From: Pseudohoeflea sp964511625
GTDB lineage: Bacteria > Pseudomonadota > Alphaproteobacteria > Rhizobiales > Rhizobiaceae
Direction: 5' to 3'
Assembly: GCA_964511625.1 (NCBI GenBank)
Contig: CAZEJG010000008.1
Span: 83,431-147,430, forward strand
DNA length: 64,000 nucleotides
The position numbers and the translations under genes are program-made. This document shows, piece by piece, positions 61,771 through 64,000 of this stretch. How positions within the stretch are numbered: position 1 is the first letter of the stretch; every line of letters starts with the position of its first letter. The notes beneath the pieces were generated by a model, which worked only from the letters and a program-made list of their open reading frames with translations, was not told where the DNA came from and did not search any database.

Positions 61771-63398
61771 CAGCGCTCTCCTTCCCTCGGGGGTCTGGCC
61801 CGCATCCGCGCGCGGTAGCGCCGGCCGGCGCGTCGCCATGCGCCGTCGCGCGCCATCATTTCGTTGAGAAGGCCCTCGCGCAGCCCCCGGTCGGCTACCC
61901 GCATCCGCTCCGACGGCCAGCGCTTGCGGATGGATTCGAGAATGGCGCAGCCGGCAAGCACCAGATCGGCCCGGTCGGCACCAATGCAGGGATTGGCGGC
62001 GCGCTGGTCGAAATTCCACGACAGGAGCCGTTCGAGCGTCACGTCGACCTGCGAACTGCTGAGCCAGACCCCATCGACCTTGCGCCTGTCGTAGCGCGGC
62101 AGTTCGAGATGGAGCCCGGCAAGCGTGGTCACCGTTCCGGAAGTTCCCAGCAGATGGAAACGCGCGTCATTGGCACCCGAGAAGATCGACGGCAGCTCGG
62201 GCGGCATGAAGGCTGCGAGATGGTTGTCCACTTCGGTGACCATCGCCTGGAAGATCTCGCGGGTGACGGCGCTTCCGCCGTATCGTTCCGAGAGGGTAAC
62301 GACGCCGACCGGCAGCGAGGTCCAGGCCCGGATGTGATCCGACAGCCGGTTGGTTCGATTGGAAGAGAGATCGATGAGCGCAATCTCCGAAGAGCCGCCG
62401 CCGATATCGAAGAGCACGAGGCCGTCCGTTTCCCGATCGATGAGCGAGGTGCAGCCGGCGACCGCCAGCCGCGCCTCGGTCTCGCGGTCGACGATCTCGA
62501 GTTCGAGACCGGTCTCGGCACGGACGCGCTTGAGAAACTCCGTTCCGTTGGACGCGGACCGGCAAGCCTCGGTGGCAATGAGCCGCTTGAGACGGAGATT
62601 GCGGCCGGAAATCTTGGAGGCGCAGATTTTCAGGGCCTCGATCGAACGCTCCATGGCGCCGTCTGAGAGCCGGCCCGATGCCGCGAGCCCTTCCCCGAGA
62701 CGGACGATGCGCGAAAAGGCATCGACGACGCGGAACTGGCCGGGCCGAGTGGGCTGGGCGATCAGCAGGCGGCAATTGTTGGTGCCGAGGTCGAGCGCGG
62801 CATAGAGATCGTCCTCATGGGATCCGGCGGCCTCTCCAGAACCGGCATTTGCGCGCTCCTGCTTCGGCCTGCCGCCACCCGACCGGGCGGCCGCTTCATC
62901 CTTGGGGGTCTTCGGCTGGAGTGGCCGGCTTGCACGCGCCGAAAGCGGATGGCCCTGAAGCTCACGCTGCTTTCCGCCACCACCACGTCCGCGGCGTCGA
63001 CGCTTGCGTGTCTTGGAAGATTTCCCACTGGTTTGCCCGGCGGGCTCTTCTTGCGCAGCTCCGGCGTCATGCCGCGTGGAACCGCCCTGTGAGGACGCCG
63101 CATCCGGCGCGATCGCGGAATCAAGTGATCCTGGCCCGTCGCCCGAGGCACCGTTCTGCAACGGCGTCGAGCGCCCACGCCTGCGGCGTCGACGCTTCTT
63201 GCCGGATTTCCAGGAATCGGGAGATGCGGCGGCTTGGGTACCGTTGGACGGATTTCCGCCCCCGTTACCGGAAGGTGCGGCATTGCTGCCGCCTTGCCTT
63301 GCCTCTCCATCCGCTGCCCGTTCGGCGCTTGACGAAGAAGCCTTGCCGTTCCGTATCTCCACCTGCTGCGGCGTCAAGCCGTCCGTGGAGTCGGTCAC
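61770..63398 (-). CDS. Ppx/GppA family phosphatase with Arg-rich N-terminal extension
   Basis: 542 residues from a GTG with AGGA upstream. The catalytic core begins about residue 197 (DDLYAALDLGTNNCRLLIAQ) and holds IVDRETEARLAVAG, VLFDIGGGSSEIALID and the SLPVGVVTLSERYGG block. It splits polyphosphate or pppGpp. The first 195 residues are low complexity, Ser/Gly/Ala rich, with two strongly basic runs (KKRRRRRRGR, about 67-76, and RKRRRRGRGGGG, about 131-142). Such a tail might bind RNA, ribosomes or polyphosphate. It is coupled to rlmE. Confidence 0.9.
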   Translation of the reverse strand: MTDSTDGLTPQQVEIRNGKASSSSAERAADGEARQGGSNAAPSGNGGGNPSNGTQAAASPDSWKSGKKRRRRRRGRSTPLQNGASGDGPGSLDSAIAPDAASSQGGSTRHDAGAAQEEPAGQTSGKSSKTRKRRRRGRGGGGKQRELQGHPLSARASRPLQPKTPKDEAAARSGGGRPKQERANAGSGEAAGSHEDDLYAALDLGTNNCRLLIAQPTRPGQFRVVDAFSRIVRLGEGLAASGRLSDGAMERSIEALKICASKISGRNLRLKRLIATEACRSASNGTEFLKRVRAETGLELEIVDRETEARLAVAGCTSLIDRETDGLVLFDIGGGSSEIALIDLSSNRTNRLSDHIRAWTSLPVGVVTLSERYGGSAVTREIFQAMVTEVDNHLAAFMPPELPSIFSGANDARFHLLGTSGTVTTLAGLHLELPRYDRRKVDGVWLSSSQVDVTLERLLSWNFDQRAANPCIGADRADLVLAGCAILESIRKRWPSERMRVADRGLREGLLNEMMARDGAWRRAGRRYRARMRARPPREGER

Positions 63399-63535
63399 GA
63401 TATATCCTGCCGCGCAGGGGAATACGAAACATCCCTCGCGCTGTTGTTTTGCGTTGACGTCAGACTATCAAATCGAGAGGCGTTCGCAAAACCTTTTTAA
63501 GTACTCGTGACCCGGACGTCCCGAACGGCTCCGCG

Positions 63536-63697
63536 TCAGGACGCGGCCTCGACCTCCGGCTCGAGCGCGACGTCGAAATAGAGTTCCGCGGCGCCCCAGA
63601 CGACAATCGCGGCGACGAGGGATGCCGCCAGGACAATGAGGATCCGACGCGAACTTTCACCCTGCTTGGCTTTCTTCTGCGGAACTTCCTTGGTCAT
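63536..63697 (-). CDS. Small single-span membrane protein
   Basis: 53 residues: MTKEVPQKKAKQGESSRR, then the hydrophobic span ILIVLAASLVAAIVVWGAAELYF, then an acidic end DVALEPEVEAAS. One inner-membrane helix with the N-terminus inside (positive-inside rule). GGAG six bases upstream of the ATG supports translation. I recognise no family. It is monocistronic-looking, 137 bases upstream of the gppA-like gene on the same strand. Confidence 0.65.
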   Translation of the reverse strand: MTKEVPQKKAKQGESSRRILIVLAASLVAAIVVWGAAELYFDVALEPEVEAAS

Positions 63698-63923
63698 ATT
63701 TCTCCATCCGATCAATTATTTGGTTAGCGACGACGCCTTTGCATCATCTCAATGTCGGGAAACACCCGAACAGCGGAAAAGGTTCCAAACGACCTCGCGA
63801 GCGCGCAATGACGACGGAGTCACATCAGGGCTTGATCGAGGCGACAAGTGTGGTAAAAGGCGCGCCATCGAGGCGGACGAACACCCCGCCTCGCCGCTCC
63901 GGCCTTCGATCCGGAACAGGCTT

Positions 63924-63997
63924 TGGGGAATAGGTTAACGGTAGACCCACGGACTCTGACTCCGTTAGTCCTGGTTCGAATCCAGGTTCCCCAGCCA
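63924..63997 (+). tRNA. tRNA-Gln (anticodon CUG) with encoded CCA
   Basis: The acceptor stem TGGGGAA pairs with TTCCCCA, the anticodon stem ACGGA/TCCGT encloses the loop CTCTGAC with anticodon CTG (reads CAG), and the T arm CCTGG-TTCGAAT-CCAGG is intact. Discriminator G and the encoded 3' CCA are present. It is complete and lies three bases from the window end. Confidence 0.97.
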
Positions 63998-64000
63998 CTC

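Overview
The window is a GC-rich chromosomal segment from an alphaproteobacterium, almost certainly Hyphomicrobiales (Rhizobiales) and close to the Rhizobiaceae. The basis is the gene set and order: the lipid A/Kdo block with DUF4170, DUF374 and DUF2093 genes, a BA14K protein, YkuD transpeptidase paralogues, plant-type GshA, short HisG with HisZ, a groESL operon under a CIRCE element, and an LsrB/VtlR-like LysR regulator beside a DUF1127 gene. No species can be named from the sequence alone. I see no insertion sequence, phage gene, CRISPR array, rRNA or replication origin. The region looks like core chromosome.

Layout. 1-6.3 kb: end of an acyl-CoA synthetase, a 2-keto-3-deoxygalactonate kinase, a c-di-GMP protein (degenerate GGDEF, intact EAL), a PAS-PAS-receiver protein without kinase domain, and a type-2 glycerate kinase. 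6.4-14.2 kb: mutL, a DUF2093 gene, then the minus-strand envelope block pmbA-cysQ-DUF4170-DUF374-waaA-lpxK. 14.3-20.8 kb: a CPA2 antiporter, a VOC protein, a patatin-like protein, rsmD, rluB, tadA and a lipoprotein. 20.9-29.7 kb: ileS, ribF, a HAD phosphatase, groESL, an unknown gene and a DoxX gene. 29.7-38.5 kb: hisS-hisZ-hisG, a LysR/UPF0324 exporter pair, a BA14K protein, tag and two L,D-transpeptidases.

38.5-48.3 kb is a 2-hydroxyacid oxidation island. glcD-glcE-glcF (glycolate oxidase) and a LysR gene lie on one side. A FadR/GntR regulator is translationally coupled to lutA-lutB-lutC (L-lactate oxidation) and to a PPP-family phosphatase on the other. Two 21-bp operator-like palindromes sharing one identical 13-nt half lie in front of glcD and in front of the GntR gene, which suggests one regulator serves both modules.

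48.3-64 kb: a LysE exporter, a rhizobial unknown with a CYTCRR motif, rsmE, gshA, a DUF937 protein, a DUF1127/LysR divergent pair, katG/oxyR divergent over a 12-bp-arm perfect inverted repeat, MAPEG, guaB, a Tat-exported metallo-beta-lactamase-fold hydrolase, rlmE, a Ppx/GppA protein with a long Arg-rich N-terminal extension, a 53-residue membrane protein and tRNA-Gln(CUG).

No wholly new system stands out. The best leads are the shared glc/lut operators and the coupled phosphatase, the katG/oxyR palindrome, the LysR/DUF1127 pair, the Arg-rich GppA, and the kinase-less PAS-receiver protein next to a c-di-GMP protein.
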